This document shows, one piece after another, positions 1 to 8,027 of a DNA stretch of 40,531 nucleotides. This stretch comes from an uncultured Acidobacteriia bacterium (GTDB lineage Bacteria > Acidobacteriota > Terriglobia > Bryobacterales > Bryobacteraceae). The number at the start of each line of letters is the position of its first letter. The first letter of the stretch is position 1. A program made the position numbers and the translations under genes. The stretch is taken from NCBI GenBank assembly GCA_903881085.1, contig CAIRSA010000257.1:1-40531 (forward strand), written 5' to 3'. The notes below the pieces were generated by a model. The model searched no databases, was not told the DNA's origin, and saw nothing but the letters and a program-made list of their open reading frames with translations.

Positions 1-99
1 CCGAGCCGCGCACGTCAGTAAGCGGTTTGGACTCATGCTAATTTCCGTGGAGGTCAGGATATCTGAAGCTAGTCTCTGCCGAAAAGGAGGAAACAGGCC

Positions 100-144
100 A
101 TGCCGGGCAAACGTCCCATAAAGCCAAAACAGCTCCGGCGCTGA
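100..144 (+). CDS. Possible 14-residue basic peptide with strong Shine-Dalgarno
   Basis: An ATG at 100 sits nine bases after a perfect AAGGAGG (84-90). It opens a 14-codon frame reading MPGKRPIKPKQLRR, then TGA. The frame is closed upstream by TAG at 70-72. Its 3' end runs into the left arm of the hairpin at 127-163. Only the ribosome site makes it notable: the peptide is tiny, very basic, and matches no family I know. It may be a chance frame, a leader peptide coupled to the hairpin, or the remnant of a longer gene. Confidence 0.2.
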   Translation: MPGKRPIKPKQLRR

Positions 145-163
145 TAGAGCGCCGGAGCTGTTT
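127..163 (-). terminator. Strong hairpin terminator of the rhaT-yihY-oxidoreductase operon
   Basis: A perfect 16-bp stem (AAACAGCTCCGGCGCT at 127-142 and its complement at 148-163) encloses a 5-base loop. On the minus strand the stem starts 17 bases after the oxidoreductase stop codon and is followed by TTTT-GGCTTT, as expected for a Rho-independent terminator of the minus-strand operon. The short A/T ends of the stem mean it could also act on plus-strand transcripts coming from the left. Confidence 0.75.
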
Positions 164-180
164 AAGCAACGCGGGAGCGA

Positions 181-1605
181 TTAGCCTTTCTTCGGTGCAG
201 CGGGGGCCGGTTTGCCCAAGCCCATCTTATCGATTTCGTTGAAGTACACACGGCGGCCTTCATCCATCGCCAGGTTGGAAAGAATAACGGCGGTGGAATC
301 CCGTAAGCCGACTTCCATATCAGCCAGCGGTTTCTTGCCGGTGCGGACCGATTCAAAGAAGGCTTCCAGCTGCACGTCAACCGGGTTCTTGTCTTCTTCC
401 GGAACCATCACGCCTTTGCTGTACAGCCAGCGGCGGGCAAATTTCAGTTCTTTCGAAAGAAAGGCTTCGTCGGTTGCGATCTGATCTTTGCTGAGCAAAA
501 TAGGCAGGCCCTTGGAGCCGGCGCCGGTGGAAGTCAAAGATGCCGAGGCTTTGGCCGGAGCGGCTTTCGACCCGGGGGGTGTCGGTTCCTTCTTCGGCGG
601 CTCTGCGAACCACAAGCCCAGCGCGGCTTCAGCGTCGGTACCCACGGTGATGTGAATGGTGCCCTTGGTGCCCATTATGACTTCGCCGAACTGCGTGCGT
701 GCGCCGCCGAACAAGGGCAGGTGCTGATTGGAGCAAATCGAGCTGTACATCAAGCGCTGTCCCTTCGGATAGCGGTAGATCATCTGGATGTTGTCGAACA
801 CGTCGCGGCCATCTTTGAAGTAGTCGATACCGCCGACGCCCATCACGAATTCCGGGCTGGAGCCGAACATGAAGTCGGCAACGTCAATCTGGTGCGAGGC
901 CAGTTCGGCGGTGAGGCCGCCGGAAAATTTCCGCAGCAGGCGCCAGTTGGCTTCTTCACCTCGTGGATCGTTCTTCTTCATGACCCAAGTGGAGCTAGGG
1001 ATCGCGATGAGGTTGCGGTGCCACTGCGCATAGACGTTGGTCACGTCGCCGATGGTGCCTTTGTCGATCATCGCTTTGGCGGTCTGATAGTACTGGCTAT
1101 AGCGGCGCTGCAGGCCAACCTGGAGGGTCTGCTTGGGGCGATCCTTCATCAAGGCGCGCAGGGCATGAATCTCTTCCGGTTTGAAGACGAGGCTCTTTTC
1201 GCAGAAGACATGCTTGCCGGCCAGCAGCGCGTCCTTGGTGATAGGGAAGTGCATGTACAGAGGCGCTGCGATTAGCACAGCCTCCACGTCCTTGCGCGCA
1301 AGCACTTCGCGGTAATCCTTGTATCCCTGGGGCTTGTCCTTCGAGATGTCGATGCCCTTTTTCAGATTGGGTTCGAAGATGTCGCACGCAGCGACTACCC
1401 TTCCACCGTCAACCTTGTTGAGGTGCTCCAGGTGATACTGACCGCGTCCGCCGGTTCCAATGACGGCCATCTGAACCTGGTTGTTGGCGGCCTTCACGGT
1501 TTGAATACCGGGGGCGCGATCAAATGTGACTGCGGCTGCGGCGACTCCGGCCGCTCCGGCGATTTTGACAGCATCACGCCGTGTGATGTCTTGCTTCTTG
1601 GACAT
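181..1605 (-). CDS. Tat-exported Gfo/Idh/MocA family oxidoreductase
   Basis: A 474-residue NAD(P)-dependent oxidoreductase of the Gfo/Idh/MocA family, which usually acts on sugars, inositols or related polyols. The N-terminus has a twin-arginine signal (RR at 9-10, then an alanine-rich hydrophobic stretch to about 27). The Rossmann dinucleotide loop follows at 50-55 (GTGGRG), with the family's E-K pair in HVFCEKS near 135. The C-terminal half is the substrate domain. A linker rich in Pro, Ala and Ser (about 355-380) and a Pro/Ala/Lys tail are not part of the core fold. The start is supported by GAGG upstream. It is the last gene after rhaT and yihY, one base after the yihY stop, which suggests a sugar-related role, but the substrate cannot be read from sequence. 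Export of a nucleotide-dependent enzyme is odd, though many acidobacterial and planctomycete members carry such signals. Confidence 0.9.
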   Translation of the reverse strand: MSKKQDITRRDAVKIAGAAGVAAAAVTFDRAPGIQTVKAANNQVQMAVIGTGGRGQYHLEHLNKVDGGRVVAACDIFEPNLKKGIDISKDKPQGYKDYREVLARKDVEAVLIAAPLYMHFPITKDALLAGKHVFCEKSLVFKPEEIHALRALMKDRPKQTLQVGLQRRYSQYYQTAKAMIDKGTIGDVTNVYAQWHRNLIAIPSSTWVMKKNDPRGEEANWRLLRKFSGGLTAELASHQIDVADFMFGSSPEFVMGVGGIDYFKDGRDVFDNIQMIYRYPKGQRLMYSSICSNQHLPLFGGARTQFGEVIMGTKGTIHITVGTDAEAALGLWFAEPPKKEPTPPGSKAAPAKASASLTSTGAGSKGLPILLSKDQIATDEAFLSKELKFARRWLYSKGVMVPEEDKNPVDVQLEAFFESVRTGKKPLADMEVGLRDSTAVILSNLAMDEGRRVYFNEIDKMGLGKPAPAAPKKG

Positions 1606-1606
1606 A

Positions 1607-2506
1607 TTATGACCTCTTCAGGGGATCGGTAACCGAACTTTCCATTATATCTATATCCTCAGCCGCTGTTGGCCGGGCCGCCCATTCGGCGCCCGCCAGT
1701 ACGATCATAGAACCGAGGAAACTCCAAAGTATGATACTCACCGAATATACAAAAGGTCCGTATTCCTTGTCGAGCTTTGCTTTTAGCATCGGCCAGATTA
1801 AGACGATGATGTATTTAAAAACTTCCAGCAATCCGCCAACGATGATGGCGATCGGGATCACTCGCTCTTTCCGGATTTTCGTATTGGGAAGCAGCCAGTA
1901 GATCAGAAACAGAATGAACATGGAGATGGGCACGGCTGCGATCTTCAAAAACACGGTACCCAGGAACGCACTCACCGAATCGTTTGCCCATGTCAGAGTC
2001 TTTAGAAATTCCAGGTTGACGGCGGTGAAGGCTGCTGACAGCAGCGCCAGTCCGCCGCACGCGAAGATCAGTCCTAAACTCAGCAGTTGGTTTTTCAAAA
2101 AGCTGCGGTTTACCCTCACCCCCCAGATCTTGTTCAGTGCAACTTCCAAAGGTTCAAAAATGCCGTTGGCCGTGAACAGCAAAAGCAACACGCTCGTGGC
2201 ATGAAACGCGCCGCGCTTCCATAACGTGGGTGCAATGTTCTGCTTTACGAAGTCGGCCAGTTGACCCGGGAAATAGTCGCGCAGTGTAGCGTAAATCGCC
2301 TCTTCGCCCGATTGCCAGTGCAGCGCTTTGCACAACGACACCATTACGATGATGAACGGGAAGAAAGACAGCAGCACGTTTGCGGCGATGGAGAAGCCAT
2401 AGACATGCACCTCCGTTTCCATCCAGAATCGGAGCGTCGGTTCGAATAATGTGCGAAAGGTTTGAGGCTTAGTGTCCCGCACCGGACGCGCCAAGGTAGT
2501 TGCCAT
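1607..2506 (-). CDS. YihY/BrkB family inner-membrane protein
   Basis: A membrane protein of the YihY/virulence factor BrkB family (once called RNase BN), about 299 residues, near the usual length. The family pattern is visible: an amphipathic N-terminal helix (FRTLFEPTLRFW), then SIAANVLLSFFPFII as the first membrane segment, and about six membrane spans in all. The reaction is unknown for the family. The reading frame extends two codons further to a TTG at 2512; I prefer ATG at 2506. The gene overlaps the 3' end of rhaT by 38 bases. The next ATG (2422) would remove the conserved N-terminal helix, so the overlap is probably real. The downstream oxidoreductase begins one base after its stop. 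Co-transcription with rhaT is likely; a functional link is not evident. Confidence 0.85.
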   Translation of the reverse strand: MATTLARPVRDTKPQTFRTLFEPTLRFWMETEVHVYGFSIAANVLLSFFPFIIVMVSLCKALHWQSGEEAIYATLRDYFPGQLADFVKQNIAPTLWKRGAFHATSVLLLLFTANGIFEPLEVALNKIWGVRVNRSFLKNQLLSLGLIFACGGLALLSAAFTAVNLEFLKTLTWANDSVSAFLGTVFLKIAAVPISMFILFLIYWLLPNTKIRKERVIPIAIIVGGLLEVFKYIIVLIWPMLKAKLDKEYGPFVYSVSIILWSFLGSMIVLAGAEWAARPTAAEDIDIMESSVTDPLKRS

Positions 2507-3584
2507 AGCCAACGATAATAGTTGAGGATACCAGGATTGCCAGGCTCAACATAAGCAGCCGCATGGTATGTTTACCTGCGCCCTTCCATTCCTTCAGGCC
2601 GATTCCCCACAGCGTGCTGAAAATAATGATGCTCGCCATGTGCATGGTCCAGCTGGAAAACTTGTACACGCCCATTTTGGTTTCGCCCATGCTGTAAAAG
2701 AAGAACTGGAAATACCAGGTGGTGCCGGCGACGAAGCACCAGAAATAGTTGGAAAGCAGCGGCACTTTGCGCGTTTCGGCGGTGAGCTTCTTACCGTCCG
2801 CGTCGAATTCGCCGCGCAGTGTGGGGCTCAGGTATTGATACGTGGTTTTGTTTTTCAGGTTGAGGCCGAAGGTCCAGATGAAGTTGGTGGTGAAGCCGCC
2901 CAGAAGCACCACCACAAGCACCGGAAGGCCCTGCCACAATGGCGCGGTGCCATGCTTCATGGTGAGCTCTTTGATCGGGTCGCCCGCAGCCAGGCCGTAC
3001 GAGAAGCAAGCGCTCATCACGCCGGAAAAGATCGCCACCATCACGCCCTTCTTCAGGCTGAACTCTTTGATCACCGCGGTCTTTTGTTCAGCGGAGAGTT
3101 CTTTTTCCTTCGACATTCCAGCCAGGCCCGCGACCGTGATGCCCAGCAGGCAGACGCCAACGCCTAACAGCACCACCAGTCCCGATTGTGTGCCGATCAC
3201 TTTCGTCATGAACTCGCCGTTGAAGATCGGTGGCATCAAAGTTCCAAAGGCGGCGCAGAAGCCCAGCACGACGGCCATTCCCAGCGACATGCCCAGGTAG
3301 CGCATCGTCAAGCCGAACGTTAGCCCGCCGAAGCCCCACAGAATTCCAAAAAAGTACGACCAGAAAAAAGTGCTGCTGGGCGCTTCCTGCAGTACGGCCA
3401 GCAGATCATTAGTCATGAAGTAAGCGAAAAACCACGGGGCAATGATCCAGCTAAAGAAGCCTCCGGCCAGCCAGTAGGTCTCCCACGACCAGCGCTTTAC
3501 GCCGCGGAAGGGAACATAGAAGCTGCCGGACGCGAGTCCGCCGAGCCAGTGATAGAGTACGCCTAATAAGGGGTTGGGTGCCAT
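2469..3584 (-). CDS. rhaT: L-rhamnose/proton symporter family (RhaT-like) permease
   Basis: A 371-residue polytopic inner-membrane protein resembling RhaT, a member of the drug/metabolite transporter superfamily that imports L-rhamnose with H+. About ten hydrophobic segments are visible, beginning with LLGVLYHWLGGLASGSFYVP, which fits the RhaT N-terminus. A hydrophilic loop (about 158-176, KEKELSAEQKT) separates the halves. It is slightly longer than the E. coli protein (344). No rhamnose catabolic genes lie in the window, so the sugar is uncertain; the exported Gfo/Idh oxidoreductase two genes downstream is the only sugar-related neighbour. ATG at 3584 has no clear Shine-Dalgarno. First gene of a three-gene minus-strand operon. 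Confidence 0.85.
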   Translation of the reverse strand: MAPNPLLGVLYHWLGGLASGSFYVPFRGVKRWSWETYWLAGGFFSWIIAPWFFAYFMTNDLLAVLQEAPSSTFFWSYFFGILWGFGGLTFGLTMRYLGMSLGMAVVLGFCAAFGTLMPPIFNGEFMTKVIGTQSGLVVLLGVGVCLLGITVAGLAGMSKEKELSAEQKTAVIKEFSLKKGVMVAIFSGVMSACFSYGLAAGDPIKELTMKHGTAPLWQGLPVLVVVLLGGFTTNFIWTFGLNLKNKTTYQYLSPTLRGEFDADGKKLTAETRKVPLLSNYFWCFVAGTTWYFQFFFYSMGETKMGVYKFSSWTMHMASIIIFSTLWGIGLKEWKGAGKHTMRLLMLSLAILVSSTIIVGYGNYLGASGAGH

Positions 3585-3668
3585 GTGTGGGAAGTTTCTT
3601 TAGGGAATAAACAACAACACATTACTCTATGCGTTTGGGGAGGCTGGATGCAAGCAAGGGGGGAGTTA

Positions 3669-3742
3669 TGGCTGGGAGACAGGGACTCGAACCCCGATAA
3701 GCAGCTCCAGAGGCTGCCGTCTTACCATTAGACGATCTCCCA
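3669..3742 (-). tRNA. tRNA-Gln (anticodon CTG)
   Basis: Read on the minus strand, a full cloverleaf can be folded: acceptor stem TGGGAGA/TCTCCCA, D arm GTCT..AGAC, anticodon stem GCAGC/GCTGC with loop CTCTGGA (anticodon CTG), T arm CGGGG-TTCGAGT-CCCTG, discriminator G and an encoded CCA at 3669-3671. The weak first pair region, the G discriminator and the anticodon all fit glutamine tRNA reading CAG codons. It stands alone, 63 bases from the divergent aminotransferase. Confidence 0.96.
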
Positions 3743-3753
3743 ATAACTCTTCC

Positions 3754-3783
3754 ATTCTAGCGTGCCAGTGTACCGATGAGCAA
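3754..3783 (-). promoter_or_regulatory. Candidate promoter of the tRNA-Gln gene
   Basis: On the minus strand, TTGCTC (3778-3783) and TAGAAT (3754-3759) are 18 bases apart, and the -10 box ends 11 bases before the tRNA 5' end. This is the spacing expected for a short-leader tRNA transcript. Both boxes are imperfect. Confidence 0.45.
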
Positions 3784-3806
3784 GCGCCGGTTTAGAATAG
3801 AATTTC

Positions 3807-4967
3807 ATGCAGGCAAAACTGGCGGCTTCAGCTCTGGCGATACAACCTTCGCGGATTCGCGAACTGGCGGAGATCGCCATGACGATGGACGGCGTGCTCA
3901 AGCTTTATTTCGGGGAATCGAATGTTCCGACTCCGGATTTTATTAAAGAAGCCGCGCAAAAGGCAATGGCTGATGGGTACACGTTTTATACGTCGAACGC
4001 CGGCCTGCCGTCCACGCGCGAAGCGCTCGCGGATTACTATCAGCGCATGCACGGGGTCTCGGTTGATCCGGGGTTGCAGATTGTCATTACTGCATCAGGC
4101 GTCCAGGCCTTGAATGTGGGGATCCGATGCGTGCTTGACCCAGGCGATGAGGCGTTGGTACTCACCCCGGCCTGGCCCAACGGCAGCGCGATCATTTCCA
4201 TGGCCAACGCCAAACCGGTGGAGATCGCTCAACCGATTGTGGACGGCCGGTACAGCATTGACTTCTCTGCCCTGGAAGCTGCTGTGACGCCGCGCACACG
4301 ATTGCTGATCTATACCTCGCCTTCGAACCCGCTGGGATGGGTGGCGACGGTAGAGGAGCAACAGCAGCTTCTGGACTTCGCCCGCAAGCACAACTTGTGG
4401 CTACTCGCCGACGAGGTCTACGAACGGCTCAATTATTCTGAGTCGGTTACGCCCTCGATTCTCAGACTGGCCACGCCGGACGATGCCGTATTGGTCGCCC
4501 AATCTTTTTCCAAAAGCTACTGCATGACGGGCTGGCGGCTGGGTTGGCTGGTTGCACGCAAGGATCTGGCCGCACGGGCAACTCAGTTGAACGAGTTCAT
4601 CATCTCCCACGCGCCGAGTTTTGGTCAGCGCGCGGCGGAAACAGCCCTGCGAGATGGCGAGGATTCCCTGCGCGAGTTGGTGCAGCGGCTAAAGGGGAAT
4701 CGCGACTATTGCCTGGGCGAACTGCGCCAGATGCCCGGCATGACGGTGCCCGCACCGGAGGGTGCGTTCTATCTGTTTCCACGCATCGAAGGGCTCACGG
4801 ATTCGTTCGCCTTCTGCAAGAAACTGCTCATGGAAACCAAAGTCGGGCTGGCACCGGGGGTGGCGTTTGGAGCGGGCGGGGAAGGTTCCATCCGCGTATG
4901 CTACGCAGCGGAACTGCCCATTCTCGAAGAGGCTATGTCGAGGCTAAAGAATTTCCTGCTCAGCTAG
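3807..4967 (+). CDS. Pyridoxal-phosphate class I/II aminotransferase
   Basis: A 386-residue fold-type I aminotransferase, cytoplasmic and soluble. The Schiff-base lysine is K236 in SFSKSYCMTGWRLGW, with the phosphate-binding arginine R244 eight residues on. The segment YTSPSNPLGWV carries the N-P of the family, and LLADEVYERL carries the cofactor aspartate and tyrosine. A C-terminal carboxylate-binding arginine is in GEGSIRVCYA. The family includes aspartate, aromatic and kynurenine aminotransferases, and the substrate cannot be chosen from sequence. There is no Shine-Dalgarno before ATG 3807, but TAGAAT at 3793-3798 ends only eight bases upstream, so the mRNA may be leaderless. It stands alone, divergent from the tRNA gene. 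Confidence 0.9.
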   Translation: MQAKLAASALAIQPSRIRELAEIAMTMDGVLKLYFGESNVPTPDFIKEAAQKAMADGYTFYTSNAGLPSTREALADYYQRMHGVSVDPGLQIVITASGVQALNVGIRCVLDPGDEALVLTPAWPNGSAIISMANAKPVEIAQPIVDGRYSIDFSALEAAVTPRTRLLIYTSPSNPLGWVATVEEQQQLLDFARKHNLWLLADEVYERLNYSESVTPSILRLATPDDAVLVAQSFSKSYCMTGWRLGWLVARKDLAARATQLNEFIISHAPSFGQRAAETALRDGEDSLRELVQRLKGNRDYCLGELRQMPGMTVPAPEGAFYLFPRIEGLTDSFAFCKKLLMETKVGLAPGVAFGAGGEGSIRVCYAAELPILEEAMSRLKNFLLS

Positions 4968-5026
4968 GAATGTGAGGCAGATTGGTAACCGGATCATCTG
5001 TGCCCCATTTGTTTCAGCCATTTAAA

Positions 5027-5101
5027 AACCGCTCCGGCACGGTCGCGGCTCGGTTAGCAGCAGGCAACTTCTCACCGAGTCGCGACCGTAAGGGAGCGGT
5101 T
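5027..5101. repeat. Long imperfect palindrome (REP-like), 28-bp arms
   Basis: The left arm (5027-5054) and right arm (5074-5101) are inverted copies differing at four of 28 positions, around a 19-base loop. Both arms begin with AACCGCTCC and end with CTCGGT on their own strand. It lies between the convergent aminotransferase and phoU. There is no T-run, so it is more likely a dispersed palindromic repeat than a standard terminator, though it could protect 3' ends. The rest of the 213-base gap holds nothing I recognise. Confidence 0.8.
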
Positions 5102-5180
5102 CTCCAGGCACATTCACGTTCTACCCGCAGATTCGCGGTGGCCCAGCTGAAGAATGCCATTCTGCCGCAGGCTTTTAGAT

Positions 5181-5849
5181 TTACTGGTGCTTTCCGCTAG
5201 GGCTCGAATGACGCACGTCGACCCCGCTAACCAGGAAGATCACTTCCTCGGCGATATTGGTTGCATGGTCGGCGATGCGTTCCAGATTGCGTGCGACAAA
5301 CATCAAGTTAATCGCCGGTTCCACAACGTCCGGACGGGTTTGCATCATAGCCACCAGTTCGGTGTAGATGGCATCGCGCAGATCATCCACTTCGTCGTCA
5401 TCCGTCAGGATTTTTTCCGCCAGAGCGGCGTCGCGATTGACGAAAGAATCCAGGCTGCGGTGCAACATATCTTCAACCAAGGAAGCCAAGCGCGGCGTGT
5501 CGATCAAAGGCTTGATCTGCGGCAGGCTGATTAAGGCCAAGGCGCGTTTTGCGGTGTTCGACGCAAGATCGCCTATCCGCTCCAGATCGGTGTTGATCTT
5601 CAAGGCCATGATGAGCAACCGCAAATCCCTGGCAACTGGCTGATTCAAAGCCAGTAAGCGCGTTGCACGGGAATCCACGTCAAGCTGCATCTGGTTGATT
5701 TTCGGCTCGTCTTCGATGACTCTGCGCGCCAGGCGTTCATCGCGCTCAACCAGCGCCTGCACGCTGCAATGGATCGACGATTCGACCAATGCTCCCATTG
5801 CAAGCAGGGCCTCGTTTAGTTCATCTAGTTCAACCGCGAAGTGGCGCAA
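5181..5849 (-). CDS. phoU: Phosphate-signalling protein PhoU, minus-strand copy
   Basis: A 222-residue cytoplasmic protein with the two three-helix repeats of PhoU. Each repeat ends in the metal-binding E/D-x3-D-type motif: LERIGDLASN (about 130) and LERIADHATN (about 195). PhoU connects the PstSCAB transporter to the PhoR/PhoB pair and restrains uptake when phosphate is plentiful. Translation appears to begin at TTG (5847-5849 complement) after GGGAG; no ATG fits the conserved N-terminus (RHFAVELDELNEALLAMG). It points away from the porin-pst operon and shares its upstream region. A second, similar but distinct PhoU is encoded at the end of that operon. Confidence 0.92.
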   Translation of the reverse strand: MRHFAVELDELNEALLAMGALVESSIHCSVQALVERDERLARRVIEDEPKINQMQLDVDSRATRLLALNQPVARDLRLLIMALKINTDLERIGDLASNTAKRALALISLPQIKPLIDTPRLASLVEDMLHRSLDSFVNRDAALAEKILTDDDEVDDLRDAIYTELVAMMQTRPDVVEPAINLMFVARNLERIADHATNIAEEVIFLVSGVDVRHSSPSGKHQ

Positions 5850-6010
5850 TCTACTCTCCCGGAGGAATCGACACTGGCGAAGTCAGCAGATTCCGAAACT
5901 CATATTATTCATGAATCGTACCGTGATCCATCCAACGAAAGCAAGGATTTATTTTTGTCTGTTTGTTTGCCGTGTGTTGTTCGATAAGTGTATTAAGACA
6001 TTCATTAGAA

Positions 6011-6039
6011 ATGTTTTAGGTCTGTTACGGAACTGACAC
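6011..6039 (+). promoter_or_regulatory. PHO-box-like direct repeat (candidate PhoB site)
   Basis: CTGTTAC (6022-6028), GGAA, CTGACAC (6033-6039) reproduce the PhoB-site design of two 7-base units with 11-base periodicity (consensus CTGTCAT-N4-CTGTCAT). A weaker third unit, ATGTTTT, lies in phase at 6011-6017. It sits between divergent phoU and the porin gene, beside the pst operon, which strengthens the case. Binding by PhoB is inferred, and no phoB is in the window. Confidence 0.6.
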
Positions 6040-6049
6040 AAAAAATTCA

Positions 6050-6077
6050 TTGAGAGTAAATCAAGCCGAGTTACACT
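6050..6077 (+). promoter_or_regulatory. Candidate sigma-70 promoter of the porin gene
   Basis: TTGAGA (6050-6055) and TACACT (6072-6077) are separated by 16 bases, just downstream of the PHO-box-like repeat and about 106 bases before the porin start. In known Pho promoters the box replaces or overlaps the -35 element; here it lies ten bases above it. Apart from these elements I see nothing defined in the 334-base phoU-porin gap. Confidence 0.4.
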
Positions 6078-6183
6078 CGTTTCAGCGCAGCCTCTAGGCC
6101 TGTAGGCGAATTTTGCCCGAAGGTGGCTTTCCTTAGCTTTGGTGTAAACGTATTAATCCATGCAGGAGTTACCAACACATAAT

Positions 6184-7905
6184 ATGAAAATACAGAGAAA
6201 TCAAAGTGTGGAGCGGCTCATTGCCTGCATCCTCACTTTGGTAGTGCCCATGTCCGGCGCAGAAGCACCTGCCGCCGGCGCAAAGATAACCACAACAACC
6301 ACTTCGGCGTCTGCCCCCGCTTCCAGCTCTGAGATTGAACAGCTGAAGGCAATGTTGTTTGAGCAACAGCGCCAAATCGACGAACTACGCAAGCAATTGT
6401 CGAAGAATAAAGAGTCCGAGCAGAAGAAACAGGACAATTCGGCTCCGGTAATGGCCAACGATTCCAAGACCGCTCCGGCGCTTGGTGGATCGTTCGCTCC
6501 CAAGGCTCCCCTTGGTGAAGTAGCCTCCACCACCGCAATGGTTCCTAACCCCCCGGCTCCGGCTCCGGCCCCGGTTTTTGCTCCTCCCGCTACCCCGGCC
6601 CCGGCTGATGCCGCAACTCTTGATTCCCTTCAGAAGACGGTGAATGCAATCAATGCCAAATTGGGCGGCTTCAAGTTCTCTGGCGATCTTCGCTTCCGCT
6701 TTGACTTGCTCTCTCGCTCGGCCAACGCAGCGTTGCCCCCCACGGACAACCGCGCCACCCCAGCCCAGCGCGCCCGCGAACGAATCCGCGTCCGTCTCAA
6801 TGTCGACAAGGATCTGTTCTACAACGAAAAAGACGAACATCCGCTGGTGAAGTTTCACCTCCAACTTGCAACCGATCCTTACAACAACCCCATCACAATG
6901 GACTCCGATTTTGCTGGGCTCGGAACCCGCGCTCCTTTCTCGATCGCAGAAGCTTGGGCTGAAGCGATGCCGGTTAAGGGTGTAACCCTCCGCATAGGAC
7001 GCACTTCGGAAATCTTTGCAGACAACCGTCAGTTCATGTTCGATGACGATATCCGCTTCAACGGTTTCCACGAAACCTATCACCTGGCCACCAAGGACAA
7101 CAAAGCATTCGTTGATTTCAAGGCTGGCCAGTACATCCTGACCGATCCTAACGTTCAGGTTGTACCTGCAGGCTCACCGTATTTGGCAGCCGGTTATAAA
7201 GCTGGCCAGCGCATTCCCTCCGCGGGCTTCTTCGATACAGGCGCGACCGTGGGCGGCAACTTGAGCAAGAAGTGGAAAGCCGACGGCACCATCAACTATG
7301 TGGTCTATCGTGAGCCGAACCAAATCCAGCTCGCTTCCACTGCAAACGGTGCAGCCTTGTTCGCCAACAACCCGATCGTAGGCGCAACCTTCATCGGCAA
7401 CCTTGGCGGTACGGGCAACGCCACCACCACCGCTGGCGGCGGCACCTATTTCGCCAACGACTTCCACGTTGTTCGTGAAGCTTTCAACCTGACTTATGCG
7501 GGCACCCCGTGGAGAGGCCATAACATGCCGTTGACTATGATGGCCCACTTCACACAAAACACGGGCGCTTCCATTCAGAACAAGGCCTACATGTTCGGCG
7601 CTGCGCTGGGCGAAGCAAAGAAGCTGGGAGACGTGCAAATTCAATACCAGTATTACTTTAAGCCTGCTAACGCGTTTGTTTCCCAGTTCAGTGACGATGA
7701 CGTCGGGACCGGTTCGGGCGTGAACATCAAGAACAATCAGATCCGTGTCAACTTCGGCATCACCCGCTGGCTAGCATGGGAAAATCGCCTCTATATCCAA
7801 AAAGGCATTACCACCAACAATCCCGCAATCGGCTTCTTTGTGCCGCTTCAACAGGGCTACAATACGCAGTTCCGGTGGCACTCGCACTTGGCGTTCACGT
7901 TCTAA
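6184..7905 (+). CDS. Outer-membrane porin (Porin_5-like), probably phosphate-associated
   Basis: A predicted outer-membrane beta-barrel of 573 residues. From the start at 6184 the order is: Sec signal (MKIQRNQ... to about residue 30), a short coiled coil (EIEQLKAMLFEQQRQIDELR, about 48-67) likely to hold a trimer together, a Pro/Ala-rich linker, then from about 160 alternating beta strands (FKFSGDLRFRFDL, VTLRIGRT) ending in HSHLAFTF, whose C-terminal aromatic is typical for BAM-dependent insertion. I choose 6184 rather than the in-frame ATG at 6160 because only 6184 gives a clean signal peptide; AGGAG lies 15 bases upstream. It precedes pstS by 122 bases and is preceded by a PHO-box-like site, so a role in phosphate or polyphosphate passage is inferred. 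The barrel itself does not show substrate selectivity. Confidence 0.85.
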   Translation: MKIQRNQSVERLIACILTLVVPMSGAEAPAAGAKITTTTTSASAPASSSEIEQLKAMLFEQQRQIDELRKQLSKNKESEQKKQDNSAPVMANDSKTAPALGGSFAPKAPLGEVASTTAMVPNPPAPAPAPVFAPPATPAPADAATLDSLQKTVNAINAKLGGFKFSGDLRFRFDLLSRSANAALPPTDNRATPAQRARERIRVRLNVDKDLFYNEKDEHPLVKFHLQLATDPYNNPITMDSDFAGLGTRAPFSIAEAWAEAMPVKGVTLRIGRTSEIFADNRQFMFDDDIRFNGFHETYHLATKDNKAFVDFKAGQYILTDPNVQVVPAGSPYLAAGYKAGQRIPSAGFFDTGATVGGNLSKKWKADGTINYVVYREPNQIQLASTANGAALFANNPIVGATFIGNLGGTGNATTTAGGGTYFANDFHVVREAFNLTYAGTPWRGHNMPLTMMAHFTQNTGASIQNKAYMFGAALGEAKKLGDVQIQYQYYFKPANAFVSQFSDDDVGTGSGVNIKNNQIRVNFGITRWLAWENRLYIQKGITTNNPAIGFFVPLQQGYNTQFRWHSHLAFTF

Positions 7906-7911
7906 CGTCTA

Positions 7912-7943
7912 GCCCGGGCAGGCCCCACCGGTTCTGCCCGGGC
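7912..7943 (+). terminator. 10-bp GC hairpin between porin and pstS
   Basis: A perfect inverted repeat (GCCCGGGCAG, 7912-7921, with its complement 7934-7943) around a 12-base loop starts six bases after the porin stop codon. The following ATCTTTG has only a short T-run. It could be a partial terminator or processing barrier that separates the levels of porin and pst transcripts. Confidence 0.6.
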
Positions 7944-7978
7944 ATCTTTGCGTAACGCGCAGTACGCAGAGAATTATT

Positions 7979-7996
7979 TTGTAATATTCCTGAAAC
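7979..7996 (+). promoter_or_regulatory. Weak PHO-box-like sequence before pstS
   Basis: TTGTAAT-ATTC-CTGAAAC has the 7-4-7 layout of a PHO box but matches the consensus only partly. It lies 32 bases before pstS, behind the hairpin that follows the porin gene. It would give the pst genes their own phosphate control. This is a weak call made because of context. Confidence 0.3.
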
Positions 7997-8027
7997 ATAT
8001 GAGTGAGAAGATAGGAGTCTAAAGACT

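Noticed and set aside
652..1275. Long plus-strand open frame (207 codons) opposite the Gfo/Idh gene
   Set aside because: It is fully antisense to a well-supported gene, has no family motif, and arises from GC-rich third positions.
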